Source of the DNA: Gigaspora rosea
Taxonomy: Eukaryota; Glomeromycota; Glomeromycetes; Diversisporales; Gigasporaceae
DNA length: 64,000 bases
Reading direction: 5' to 3'
NCBI GenBank assembly: GCA_003550325.1
Contig: QKWP01000225.1
Location: 9,850-73,849, forward strand
Shown: in pieces, positions 12,171 through 23,046 of the stretch
Position numbering within the stretch: position 1 is the stretch's first letter
Layout of the letters: each line of letters begins with the position of its first letter
Translations under genes and position numbers: made by a program
Notes under the pieces: model-generated
Seen by the model: the letters and a program-made list of their open reading frames with translations, nothing else
Databases searched by the model: none
What the model was told of the DNA's origin: nothing

Positions 12171-13673
12171 GACATATAAGTATAAAAAATGTTTATTAAT
12201 TTAAGTATTCAAAGCAAACTATCAAGTTATGAATATTTACTAACTATATTTTATTTTAGACGATATATATAAAATATTAAGCTGTTCAAGTTTGCAAATA
12301 TTATTTTCATTTTTTTCAAAAATTTTTGAATCTGTAAATCCATGAATAAAATATAGATAGCTACCTTATCTTCATCATATATGTAAAATTTTATTTATCA
12401 ATAAAAACAAATATATAAATAATTAAAATAAGTTTATCAAAATATGTAATTACTATATGTAATTACAGGATTCACATAATTAAAAAACAATTCAAAGACC
12501 ATTGATCTAACTAAATCAAAAAGGGCTATAATGTATAAGTGTAAAAGATATTTTTTATTAATATAGTATATATTTCAAAACAGATACATATAGTGGCATA
12601 GTTTTAAAAGATTATCAGATTTAAAAAGTTTAATTACTATGTTAGAAATAGAGATAGTAGATTAATTTTTTATCAGTTTTGACAAGTTATTAGTTTTAAA
12701 ATATTAGCTTTACAGGTTATACTGTATAGGTATTTAAAATAAGATATCCAAGTTATTAATATTTATTATAATTACATAATTTATCTATAATAACTTAGTG
12801 CATATGCAAAAAGAATGTTATTAATTTAAGTATTAAAAATAAGCTAGCTATTTAACCTATGAATATAAATATTTATTATTTATTTATTCTCAATAATTTA
12901 GTTTGTGAGCATTAATTTAAATATTTAAAATAAGTTATTTATGTCTATGGATATTTACACTCAAGAATTTAATGATATTTGGCATTAGAAATAAACAAAT
13001 AAATATTTACCATATTTTATTTTATAGTATTCATGTTAATATAAGTATAAAAAATATTTGCATTTAAATCAAAATTTGGATAAAAACTAACATTAAAATC
13101 CAATTCAACTAATGATTATATTAAATTCTACTTTCTAAAAATGTGCACATTGTAATAAATACTGTATTTTATTGTATAAACTACTCATAATTGTAGATGC
13201 CTTGCCTGTGATAGTAGACCTGGTTTGACACTTTGGTTTGATTTGATAAAAAGTAAGAGGCCTGGGTCTATAATATAGTATATATTGTAAGAAATATAAG
13301 ATGTTTTAAGCTTTACATATATTTTCATATACAAAGGCCCTTCTAGAAACGGATTCTCCCTCAAAGTCAAATATGTTTTTTTAATGGGTTTAAAATAAGA
13401 AACTCTAGGTGATTTATGCAGTAAATGTAGTATATTTTAATAAAATATAGTGCAGACATATGACTCAACCATGATATTTAAATAGATAAATAGAAATGAA
13501 GAGGATCTCAACTACTCTATAACACTGCATAAATTACCTGTGTTCTTATTCAAAAACTCCATTTTTTGAATTGAATAGTATCTCAAAAACTTTGTAGAAA
13601 ACAAGTATAAAAGTAATAATTACTTATAGCTATACTCCTGGGTACTATTCAATAATAAGCAATATGATTAGTG
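12171..13673. other. AT-rich, CpG-poor DNA, no gene recognised
   Basis: Only a handful of CG dinucleotides are visible in about 1.5 kb. Open frames are short and of low complexity. Nothing further was recognised. Confidence 0.6.
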
Positions 13674-13681
13674 AATAATAT

Positions 13682-15735
13682 TAGGGATGTTAAGTGGTTC
13701 AGGTGAACTGGGTTCAAACCTGGTTCGAACTAGTTTTTTTAGCAGTTCGTTCAGTGAAAAATTAACTAGTAGTTTCTGAACCAGTTTCATAACCTTAGTT
13801 CATAACTTGGTTTATAAATCTAGTTTATTAACTTAATTTATATAATAAGTTTAGAAACCCGGTTTATGAACTAGTAGTTAAACCTACCCAAGATAATCAT
13901 TTGTATGATTGTTCTTATTTTTCTATGTATATTGATAACATGAAAATAATGCAGATTTCCTGTTTTTACAAGTAAATGTTTGCTCATATACTTATTCAGA
14001 ATTATCATATGATTCATCAAGGCCTCACGGTCATATTGTAAGATACCTGTTCATATAAAAAAAATACCTATTTCATCTGTTGTCTATTAAATTTATTTAT
14101 TTTTTTCCTACACATTCTAATTTCAATTGTTCTACGGTTAACCGATTAAGAAAAAAAATAGCGAACTATAAAAAAACAAATAAACTATAATGTTGGCTTT
14201 TTTTGTCTATGTGTTTCACAAATAGACAAACAATATTAAAATATTGTATAACAAAAAAATACCAAAATTACTAACCCAAATACTATATAAATAAAATGCA
14301 CATGTGTTCTTATTACATAAACACAGTATCATACCCGGGCTTTTAACACATATTTATCCTCTATTTTTTTTTTATTTTTTTTAACAAACCACCGAAGAGG
14401 ACGCCATGTAGGCGTACTTTCTTAATAATTTACTAACTGATACCTAATACAAAATTATATTATAATAAAAATAGACTATCGAACTATTTACATTTTTATT
14501 CCGGGTCAAGTCCTTCTTATCTATTCTAAAATCTATCTGAGAAAGTTCAAATAAGGATATTTCATTACCTTCTTTAAACTGTTATGTCCCTCCTTTTGTA
14601 AAGCTTTCAGAACCTTTAACTTCTTACTAATTCTCATCTGGACTATATCAGATAGTATCGAATTCTGGTATTCATTTCTGTCCCCAATTGACCTGGGCGT
14701 ACCAACACCAGATATCATATAAACAGGTAATATGCAGCCATATAGCTGCTTTACGTTTGGCAGGCTCTTCAATGTTCATAGCAGAAAAAATTTCATCCCA
14801 TGACTTCGGGGGTCCATCCTCATTTGATATTATCAGATGTTTGTATGCTTCGGTCCATATCATTTTACTAATTTTACACTCTAGGGCGAAGTGTAATGGG
14901 GTTTGTATTTCTCCAGGACATGTAGGACATTCTCCATTTTCTTCCTGATTGATATGTACTAGTCGATATCCTAAAGGAAGTGCCCTAAGTTTTAGCCTCC
15001 AAACCACATCCTTCTTTATATTAATAGTCCACTTTTCTTTAATCCAGCCTACATGATCTGTTTGGCTAGCAGTAACATTGACTTTAGAAAGTAGGTATTC
15101 CGTAGCTTTTTTTACTGAAAAATTACCATGTTGATTTCCTATTTCAAGATCGCCAGGGTCCCAAGGTCCATTACCTTCTCCTAGCACTTTACCCTCCAAC
15201 TGATTCCATGCTTGTATATATGGCTTCCATCTCTCTGTCCATCCTTTGGTTGTATTTGAACTACTATTTAGAGCCTCCTTAATTGTTACATTTCTTCTAC
15301 TCTGTAAGTTTCAGTGACTATTGCTCTTTCTACTTTAGCCCAGAAACTATTGCCTGTTATTAGATTTATTAACACTGAGACCAATCTTGCATCCAAAATA
15401 TCCTTCAAAATTGGAGCTGCCAAGCCTCCTATCCTCTATTTTTTGAATATTATTCTATACTGTAAATTTTGATATAATTAAAAATTAAGAAAGTAAAAAA
15501 ATTATTTAAGCATGTTTTTTTTATATTTAAAATTAAATAAACTTAGTTCATAAACTCGAGCTTGAACTTAAAGCTAACCCAAAGTTCATGCTTAGAGTTG
15601 ATGAACTCAAGCTCAAACTCAAGTCTAACTGTTTCAGTTCGACTAAAGTTCATGAACTTCAGTTCAGTTCGTTTTTTCTTTGAACTTCTTGGGACTGAAC
15701 CAGAACCGGACTGAACGAACCACTTAACATCCCTA
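13682..15735. mobile_element. hAT element, 2054 bp, perfect 8-bp target duplication
   Basis: The ends are TAGGGATGTTAAGTGGTTC on the left and its inverted counterpart on the right (GAACCACTTAACATCCCTA). They are flanked by the identical 8-mer AATAATAT at 13674-13681 and 15736-15743. An 8-bp duplication with a TAGGGATG end is diagnostic of the hAT superfamily. Motifs of the GGTTCAAAC/GGTTCGAAC type are repeated inside both ends. No transposase is encoded. The interior is interrupted by a LINE fragment (14370-15429). Confidence 0.92.
14370..15429 (-). mobile_element. 5'-truncated LINE (RT C-terminus, zinc-binding domain)
   Basis: On the minus strand, 15433-15300 encodes the end of a LINE reverse-transcriptase region (GGLAAPILKDILDARLVS, then ITGNSFWAKVERAI). 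After a frame change, 15199-14672 encodes a zinc-binding reverse-transcriptase (zf-RVT-type) domain with WRLKLRALPLGYRLVHIN, CPTC and HFALEC, i.e. CxxC...HxxxC. The 3' end carries an A-rich tail (T-rich on the plus strand at about 14370-14382). The insertion is flanked by a 15-bp duplication TATCCTCTATTTTTT at 14355-14369 and 15430-15444, as target-primed reverse transcription leaves. It is a dead copy nested in the hAT at 13682-15735. Confidence 0.88.
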
Positions 15736-15840
15736 AATAATATCCAAGTTTAATTATGAAGTATTATTATTAGGTGTACTCTTTAAAATTTTTTGAAAAA
15801 TAAATTTACCTTTTAAATTTAAGACATTAGAAATTTTACA

Positions 15841-15875
15841 AAATCCCGTGCCGAAGGCATGGGTACTAGGCTAGT
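15841..15875 (+). mobile_element. candidate Helitron 3' end
   Basis: A hairpin CCCGTGCC-gaa-GGCATGGG is followed at once by TACTAG. Helitrons end in a short hairpin and CTRR. No 5' end or Rep/helicase sequence was identified, so this is only a candidate. Confidence 0.3.
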
Positions 15876-15903
15876 TCTTAATAAGCTCATGTTCACATAT
15901 AAT

Positions 15904-16129
15904 GTAATGCAAAGTTAATTTTTCGGTTTGTATAACATGGAATCAGAAAATTTTGTGGTTTTTTTCGGATCTATTGGGTAATTCCGGAAAATTAAATCAC
16001 CATCGGGCGACACCGGGAGAAAATTAAATAGCAAAAATGGATCATTGGCACAATTGGATTTTTTAAAAAAAAAAGTTAAAAAAAATTGGGTCAGCGGTTA
16101 TGCAAAACGAAAAATTAACTTGCATGGCC
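15904..16129. mobile_element. Harbinger-type MITE, family H, short variant
   Basis: TGCAAAGTTAATTTTTCG at the left and its counterpart CGAAAAATTAACTTGCATGGCC at the right (first 20 bases enough to recognise) pair as inverted ends. TTA follows the right end. About 226 bp, shorter than the 385-390-bp copies. The left GGCC tip is missing. Confidence 0.65.
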
Positions 16130-16139
16130 TTATATACAT

Positions 16140-16880
16140 GAAAAAAAAACATTGCTGCAGTTTCATCTTATTTTTAGGAACATTGACATAGATCAAAGCT
16201 TTTCTTTCCACTCAACGCACTTTGGCAAGCACTAAAAGAGCGGTCAGATGGTTAAACTTTTAATATTGTATATGAAATATGGTGTTTATACACATCATCT
16301 AAATGGGAATAATGTAATTACATTTAACATCCCAACCATCATCACACACCATTTAAACAGAGAACTCATAGTTCTCCAAAAACTTCCCTACAAAGTAAAT
16401 ATGAGTTTTAAATTGACCCTAAATATTCTTAAAAAATTGTAAAAATGATAATATGTAGTATCATCCTGTACATATTAATAAAGTGCCATAAGCGCGCCTT
16501 ATATATATATAAGGTAAATTCAAAAAAATGCTTTTCTTTGCTAAAATCTTTTTTAAATGTTAAATAATCTAATTTGAATTTTATCAATGATATAATTATA
16601 TACTGCTGCGGAATAACATAAAAGCATTGGATGCATTCTGTTGTAATTTAATATTTGATTAACATTACATTCTGACTTTTTGAGAGGACTGGGGAAATTG
16701 AAACGAACAAATAAAATGAACAAACTGTTTTTAGAGTAGTAAATATATTATGATCAATTGGTTTTCAATTAAAGTTTAGCCTAGAAATTCTAGTTAAAGT
16801 GTCAGAAGATAATTCGTAATTAGCTAGTTAACATCATTTTATTGCGCAATTTAGATATAAATTATGTGATTAATTTGAAA
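16140..16880. repeat. segment duplicated with the P450 block (pair of 24.0-25.1 kb)
   Basis: Landmarks occur in the same order here and in 24.0-25.1 kb: GCAGTTTCATCTTATTTTTA, CATRGATCAAAGCTTTT, GAACAAATAAAA and GTTTAGCCTAGAAAT. They continue the upstream homology of P450 copies 1 and 2. The 25-kb copy carries an extra insertion (about 24.3-24.96 kb). Confidence 0.75.
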
Positions 16881-16933
16881 AGCACTGTAAGCTATTAATA
16901 AACATAAAGATTTTTGTGCATAATAATAATAAA

Positions 16934-17159
16934 TGTCGTGGCTGAAGTTGGAAATGGTTGAAGCTGGAAATTTTAATTATTTTAATATGAAATTTTCAAA
17001 AATTTTTTGGGCCTTCTGTTAGGGGTTTTTTTTATAGGGTTAGGTTAGGTTTAGGGTTAGTCTTAATAATAAAAGAGTATAAGTGGATTTTGGTAGGGCT
17101 TATATTTTTAAATCAAGGACCCTAATTTCCTTCAGCCATTTCCAGCTTCAGCCGCGACA
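16934..17159. mobile_element. ~226-bp MITE with telomere-like core, copy 2
   Basis: Ends TGTCGTGGCTGAAGTTGGAA and, inverted, TGTCGCGGCTGAAGCTGGAA, flanked by ATAAA on both sides (16929-16933, 17160-17164). The core contains GGGTTAGGTTAGGTTTAGGG and is homologous to the element at 11928-12170. Confidence 0.8.
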
Positions 17160-18023
17160 ATAAATATTAAAAGTGAATAAAGAATTAGGAGAGATATAAT
17201 TGAAATTAATATTCTACAATCAAAAATATAATACGTAGTTATTTTTATATATAATTTAAATTTATAGCCGTTTTTTTGCATTTTTAAAAAATTTAAATAT
17301 TTATTTTTTATTTTTTTTAAAAAAATTTAAAACTAATCATTGTAGGTGTTTGTAAATTTTTTAAAAATTGAAGATTAGGGTTAAGGTTAAGTAGGTTTAG
17401 ATTAGGTAGGTTAGATCATAGATAATGTTTTTGTACAAAAACTTTTGCTAATACACAATTTTTTGTTATATAGTGATTATTTTGTCATCAAAGTTTTTTA
17501 GATTTTTCAAAGTTTTCTTTACATGAGATTTGTGAACTGATTGGTTGTATAGTTTCGGAGAGTTTCGAATTATAGTTTCAGGGTTTCAGGGTTCGGAAAT
17601 TTCGAATTTTTTTAAAAAATCCGAAACTAGTTTCGAGTAGGTTTCGTTTCGTTGCCCAACTCTAATCTCTACCTTTATTCAGAAGGAAAGCAACAAGTTG
17701 CTATAATACATCTGATAACACATATCGGTGTTAACTCATTTAAGCGTTAATTCTAGGTATAAGTTTTATCACATTCGGGTATTAATTTAGAAGTAGATCG
17801 TATAATCCTATCACATTAAGGTGGTAACTAGAATGTTTAATAAGATAAATGCTACCCACGTCGATGTGTAAGGTTACTATTACTAAAAAAAGGTCAAGGT
17901 CAATCATATGCTATTAAACAGGTAATTGCAAGTTCTATCCGATTTTAATTCAATTTTAATAAAATTTACAGAAAAGAAAAAAAGAAATATTCGTATTGAT
18001 AAATTGGGAAAGATAAGCATCAA

Positions 18024-18254
18024 TTGATAATTATTCTCGCTCGGATTTCATATTAAACACTCTCTTTATTAGAGATTATGAAGATACAAAATGGGAGTAG
18101 TGCTCCACTCCATCACTTTTCTCTCCTACTACTACATACTGTGCTCATAACAACTCTATGTGCACGTGATATGTCACGTGACGAAGCATAATTGACGTCA
18201 ACGCATAGGGCTATTTCGCCAATATCACAAATTAAGATTTGACACAACACCCTA
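18024..18254 (-). mobile_element. LTR-like remnant, uninterrupted copy
   Basis: Reverse-complement counterpart of 4034-4052 plus 4585-4790. On the minus strand it runs from TGTTGTGTCAAATC through CCCTATGCGTTGACGTC, a twice-occurring CACGTG, AATAAA and GAAATCCGAGCGAGAATAAT. It begins TG and may end CA (..TTATCA), as LTRs do, but no target duplication or internal region was found. LTR status is inferred. Confidence 0.45.
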
Positions 18255-18538
18255 GCCATAGAATAATTTCATCTATAACTAAAATTCGGCATTCAAAATG
18301 ACTAAAAACACTGATCGTGTAAGTGATCAGGTTTACCAGAATATTCAATTCCAGATTTTAATTTTGCAGAACTCGACGTATGAGCGAAAATTTTTGATAG
18401 ATATTATGATTATTATTCTAGCTGATTTTGTCGAGATCTTAACCTTGCCGGTATTCTTATTGTTGGAATTTTGACCTAAACTGTTGTGATTATGAAAATC
18501 AAAATGATTTAATAATGATTTATAAATGAATTATATTA

Positions 18539-18927
18539 GGTCACGCAAAATTGATTTCGTTTAGCATTACATGGAATCTGAAACATGGGTCGGTCTGTCA
18601 GATTATTTTTTTAATTTTTAATTTTTTATTTTAATTTACTGTAATTAATAGAACAATGTTCATATCTAAGGTTATGCAAGGTGATTTTTCATTTTGCACA
18701 ACAAAGGAATCAAAAAATTAGGTCGGCAGTCATATTTTTCTGTCAGTCCTATCGGACCATTACGGGAAATTAAGGTGTCACCAGATGCGAATAACGGAAA
18801 AAAAAAATAAATGTCAACAGTCGAACAATATCACAATTGGGATCTAAAAAAAAATCAGAAAAATTTTGAAAAATTGAAAAAATGAGTCGGCAGGTAATGC
18901 AAACCGAAAAATCAGTTTTGCGTGGCC
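18539..18927. mobile_element. Harbinger-type MITE, family H, full copy
   Basis: 389 bp. It begins GGTCACGCAAAATTGATTTC, ends in the counterpart ..TTTTGCGTGGCC and is flanked by TTA on both sides (18536-18538, 18928-18930), the 3-bp target typical of PIF/Harbinger. A second, inner pair of related motifs (GGTTATGCAAGG, TTTTGCACAAC) gives it a double-ended look. Non-coding. Confidence 0.85.
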
Positions 18928-19120
18928 TTATGCTATCCCATGATCAATACCATAAGCAATTTACAGATAAGAATGCAATTGGCTATTACAGCTGTTCTCA
19001 TAAATTCTGGGACAACTGATAAAAATTTGGCCGAAATTAATTCGGCCGAATTCGATAAGTTATTGATTTCGGTATGATCAGTATAATAAAATAATTAATA
19101 AAAGCTATTTTTGTATCATA

Positions 19121-19375
19121 ATGATCATTTTACGATATCATAACAATGACAACAATTTTAAATTTAGTTCGAATGTTTGTCCAACATGTTTGGTGTGCTT
19201 AGGTTTGTACGAAAATTTATGGAAAAACTGTTCATGTCAACCAATAAACCTTAACAAGAAATGTAAAAAAGGAATCGAATATAAACTAGACTTTTATAAC
19301 AAATATATTACTCGAACAGGTCTCGCTATTAAAAAAGTTAAATATGATCATGAATTTGTCGACTGGTTTGAATAG
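19121..19375 (+). CDS. 84-aa Cys-containing ORF inside a Tc1-like element
   Basis: Open frame starting MIILRYHNND with the Cys-rich stretch CPTCLVCLGLYENLWKNCSC (CxxCxxC...CxC) and a basic middle. It is not a recognised transposase domain. It lies between the left inverted repeat and the minisatellite of the element at 18989-20130, so it could be captured host sequence or a chance frame. No promoter or splice evidence. Confidence 0.3.
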   Translation: MIILRYHNNDNNFKFSSNVCPTCLVCLGLYENLWKNCSCQPINLNKKCKKGIEYKLDFYNKYITRTGLAIKKVKYDHEFVDWFE

Positions 19376-19915
19376 GAATTGAAGTTTTATACAATTTTTT
19401 AAACCTAATTTTTCTTCGACAAGAACGAAAAATAATTAGAAATGAATAAATGCCTTCGTTGAACGAACATGGATCTTGTCAAAGAATAGGAATTGAAAAT
19501 TTACACAATTTTTTAAAACCAATATTTCGTCGAAAAATAATTAGAAATGAACTAAGGCTTCGTTTGAATGAAAATGGATCTTGCCAAAGAATAGGAATTG
19601 AAATTTTACATAATTTTTTAAAAACAAAATTTCGTCGAAAAATTATTAGAAATGAATAAAGGCTTCGTTTGAATGAAAATGGATCTTGCCAAAGAATAGG
19701 AATTGAAATTTTACACAAGTTTTTAAAAAGAATTTTCGCCGAAAAATAATTAAAAATGAATAAAGGCTTCGTTTGAGCGAAAATGGATTTTGCCAAAGAA
19801 TAGGAATTGAAATTTTACACAATTTTTTAAAAAGAATTTTCGCCGAAAAATAATTAGAAATGTGTAAGGCTTCGTTTGAGCGAAAATGGATCGTGCCAAA
19901 GAATAGGAATTAAAA
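19368..19915 (+). repeat. ~104-bp minisatellite, about five units
   Basis: Units starting AAAGAATAGGAATTGAAA lie at about 19368, 19481, 19586, 19691, 19795 and 19898, a spacing of 103-105 bp after a first interval of 113. Two units are exactly 105 bp, so 35-residue repeats stay in frame (..NENGSCQRIGIE..LHNFLK..RRKIIRNE) before later 104/103-bp units break it. Confined to the Tc1-like element. Confidence 0.9.
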
Positions 19916-20130
19916 GTTTACGACTTACAAGTGCGACAAGTATGCATGTCGATATTTAGTCTTATTGCTGTATTGTAATATATATTAATCACCTGATCTT
20001 ATTAAATTACGTATCTGATATTATTTGTTACTGAATCTTATTTTTCCCGAAATCAATAACTTATCGAATTCGGACGAACTAACTTCGGCCAAATGTTTAT
20101 CAGTTGTCCCAGAATTTATGAGAATAGCTG

Positions 20131-20688
20131 TAAATATAATAATGATTGCAATTATTGTGCAGTTTCATAACTGATAAACTGTTTCATAAGCGATTTATCA
20201 ATGGATTATTAACAAAAACAAACAATTGACCAATCAACTACAATCGTACAATTCAATTTTTAACAGAGATCATGCAATATCGCATAAATGATTGGATTAT
20301 ATTTTATGAAATATTAACTAAATTTTTAATGATCTCCAAAATCAAAAAAATTCGCCTATGCGATATTATATAACAATCATATTCAATATATCGAATATAC
20401 TGGCTATTACCGATGTATCTTTAGTAAAGGCGGTAAAGGCAGTAAAGGCAGTAATAGCGGGAAAAGTATAACATATAAAATATTCGATTTATTAGGTTAT
20501 AACAACCATAATCTTAGTTTTATCAAATTTTTGAGAATTCAATATATAGATAATAAGCTTAATTAATTTAGATCTTTTTTAACCAGAAATAAACATGTAA
20601 TGAAACAAAATTTTTAAGAATCAAAATAAAAGTTGTAAGTAGTTAAATTTATATAAGGATAGGGAATGTAATAAAAAATAAAGGATTA
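20131..20688. repeat. 3' flank of P450 copy 2, shared with copy 3
   Basis: From about 20385 the order ATATCTTTAGTAAA-type, AATATTCGATTTATTAGG, TTTTATCAA and GTAGTTAAATTTATATAAGG matches 40.69-40.98 kb downstream of copy 3. A weaker match lies downstream of copy 1 (5.27-5.46 kb). Poly(A) signals cannot be singled out in this AT-rich sequence. Confidence 0.65.
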
Positions 20689-23046
20689 CTATTCATTTCT
20701 TCTTTTAAAAATAAGATCGATTGGATATGGAGTCAATGCATTCTTAAATTTTAATTCATTTTTATGCATGCTATTTTGTGGCAATGATATTTCATATTTA
20801 CGCACTATAATAAAAAAATATATATATTTTGCATGTAAGTATTCGCATAATGAAATACATTTAATTGAAGTTAAGATACATACACAACAAGCACAGCACC
20901 CTTCTCTGTTCAATAAGAGAAAAGTTATTACCTAGGCACCTATTGGTTTTTAAAAAAGCAATTTAAATTTAATCATTATTAATAAAGTAAAAAATTATGC
21001 CAAACACAAAGAATTCAACCAACATTCTAGAACCACTTCCAAAAGGCAACCAAGAATAGTTCTCATGTTCATTTTCAAATCTCTCAGGCAAAAATTCTTC
21101 TGGATTTTTCCAAAACTTAGGTGAATGTTGTATCCCATATATAAAGAGACTAACGGGTGTACCAGCTGGAATCAAAAATTTTTAAGTTTTAAGTCTTCGG
21201 TTAATACACGTAATGTCAAACCTCCAACCTATTTATTAAACAATAAAAATAAAATGATTAGATTATTAATGATATACAGGAATTACTTCTTTAGATATAC
21301 CAGAAACTAACCGGAGGATATAATCTAAGATTTTCACGAATAACCATATTCAAATATTTTAATGCCGCATGCTGTTCTGATGATGGTGTTAGATTATCAC
21401 CAAGTACTCTTAAGACCTCTTCTCGAGCTTTTTCTTGAACATCCTATATAGATAAATGAAAATTATGAACATTTTTAACAGTTAAATAAATATAATGGCA
21501 ATAATAAATCTGCAACTTACTTTATGAATAGCTAAAAGATATAAAAGTGACGATAGAGCCACTGCAGCTAAAATTATAAATAAATAAATAAATATATTAT
21601 TATATGTATGGGCAATAACAAAGATTTTTTTCAATTTAATGTAATAATTACTTGTGTCATGACCCGCAACCATAAAAATGGCTAAATTACACTATCAAAA
21701 TCAAATATGATAATTAAATTTTTACTATTTAGATAATCGCAATAAAATAAATCCAAAATTCATACTCTTAGTTCAGTATCCGATAACATTTGATTATCTG
21801 GATCTTCACAAGCTTTTAACATAAGTTCCAAAAGATCACCATTAGAATGTCCAGCAGCTAAAGATTTGCGGTTTTCTTTAATAATATCCTCAAATAAATT
21901 ATTTAACTTGTCAATTTTTCTAAATACTAGTTGGTTTATGATTGGAATTCGGTCAATTTGGAGAATAGAAATTAATGGATTTCTAAACACATCCTGAACT
22001 TCATTATAAGCTGTTACGTAGGGATTTTTTGGATCTTCGAGATTCTAGATTGAAAATTTGTTAAATTATAAATTATTTAACACTTACAAAATTATTTACT
22101 CTTACATTAAAATCAAAATTAAAGGCAACTTTTCCAAGAATGTCTAAAGTAAGCCTACATACGATATTTGAATTTATAAATTTTAATAAACTAATATAAT
22201 GAATGATAGTAAGAATGTTTAATGATAATTATTTTTCATTACCGTTGCATAAAATCTCTAACTTCAATAGGCTTATTATCGACTTTTTCAAAAATATCCA
22301 TTAATTTTAATGCTTTTTCAACAAAAAGATGTGTAGGTAAAGTTTTAAATGCAGGGTTGCAGACACGTCTAAATAAAATTTTACATTAGAAAAATATAAT
22401 AACTATTTGTGATAATTAGAGATGTAATAAACCTGTGTCGCTTCCAAACCTAAAAAAAACAAAAATATAATGAAAAGATTGTCACAGGAAAATTTAAAAC
22501 AATAAATAAAATGACAAAATAAGCTTACATCACCATTTGAATGAACAACATTAACGCCAAAATGTCGTTCAGCTGCAGAATTTGGTAAAATCTCATCGAG
22601 CATTAACTTGGGAAAAATATCTATGAAATAATTTAAAGCACCTCATATAAGTAAGATCCTAATGTGAGAGATATCGAACGATTAATGATCTACCATTTCG
22701 TAAACACAATTCCTTAGCAACTACTAGATCAGTAATCATGCAAATCCATTTTCCTCTAAAATAAAGCTACCAACATAATAATTAGCATTTTTTTTTTTAA
22801 TTTTACAATCTACATATGAATCATACGAATAAAATTTACTTTTATAACGCCATCCTTTTCGAAATATTCTTTGCAACGTGAATAAATCTTTGCATTTCCT
22901 CCTTCTCGTTTCATAAGCTGTGATATTGCAACACTAAAGTATGAGATTGAGTGAATATCTTTAAGAGAATCTGGAACTTTATAAGTTGCATAATTGTAAA
23001 TTATTAGCAAGATGATAACGATCGCTATGAAAATTATGATTTCCAT
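20689..23046 (-). CDS. cytochrome P450 copy 2, intact except a 1-nt deletion
   Basis: Haem-thiolate mono-oxygenase paralogue predicted to sit on the ER membrane (N-terminus MEIIIFIAIVIILLIIYNYA). Coding exons: 23046-22840, 22766-22694, 22620-22529, 22449-22433, 22368-22243, 22154-22106, 22044-21766, 21691-21652, 21567-21521, 21443-21312, 21228-21024, 20939-20884 and 20804-20689. Motifs: WKRHR (helix C), AGHDTT (helix I), ENLR (ExxR), PERF, and FGSGSRMCLG formed across the exon 11/12 junction. Exon 11 is 205 nt against 206 in copies 1 and 3, because a run of five A at 21174-21178 (six in copy 3) removes one base between KLKNF and IPAGTP. Either a young pseudogene or a homopolymer sequencing error. 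Otherwise about 479 aa. Substrate unknown. Confidence 0.85.

Larger units (their letters stand above)
18989..20130. mobile_element. Tc1-like element, 1142 bp, with internal minisatellite
   Basis: Terminal inverted repeats of about 85 bp start CAGCTGTTCTCATAAATTCT on the left and CAGCTATTCTCATAAATTCT on the right (opposite strand), and continue through GGGACAACTGATAAA to TTATTGATTTCGG. TA flanks both ends. There is no transposase. The interior holds an 84-codon frame (19121-19375) and a 104-bp tandem repeat (19368-19915). Its tips are related to the snapback element at 23385-23524. Confidence 0.88.

Noticed and set aside
14688..14948. Plus-strand 86-aa frame
   Set aside because: Antisense shadow of the LINE coding strand.
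14672..15199. Host gene of 175 aa
   Set aside because: Encodes the zinc-binding end of a LINE reverse transcriptase, truncated, with a poly(A) tail and target duplication.
19368..19915. CRISPR-like array
   Set aside because: The whole ~104-bp unit is repeated with no unique spacers and it lies inside a eukaryotic Tc1-like element.
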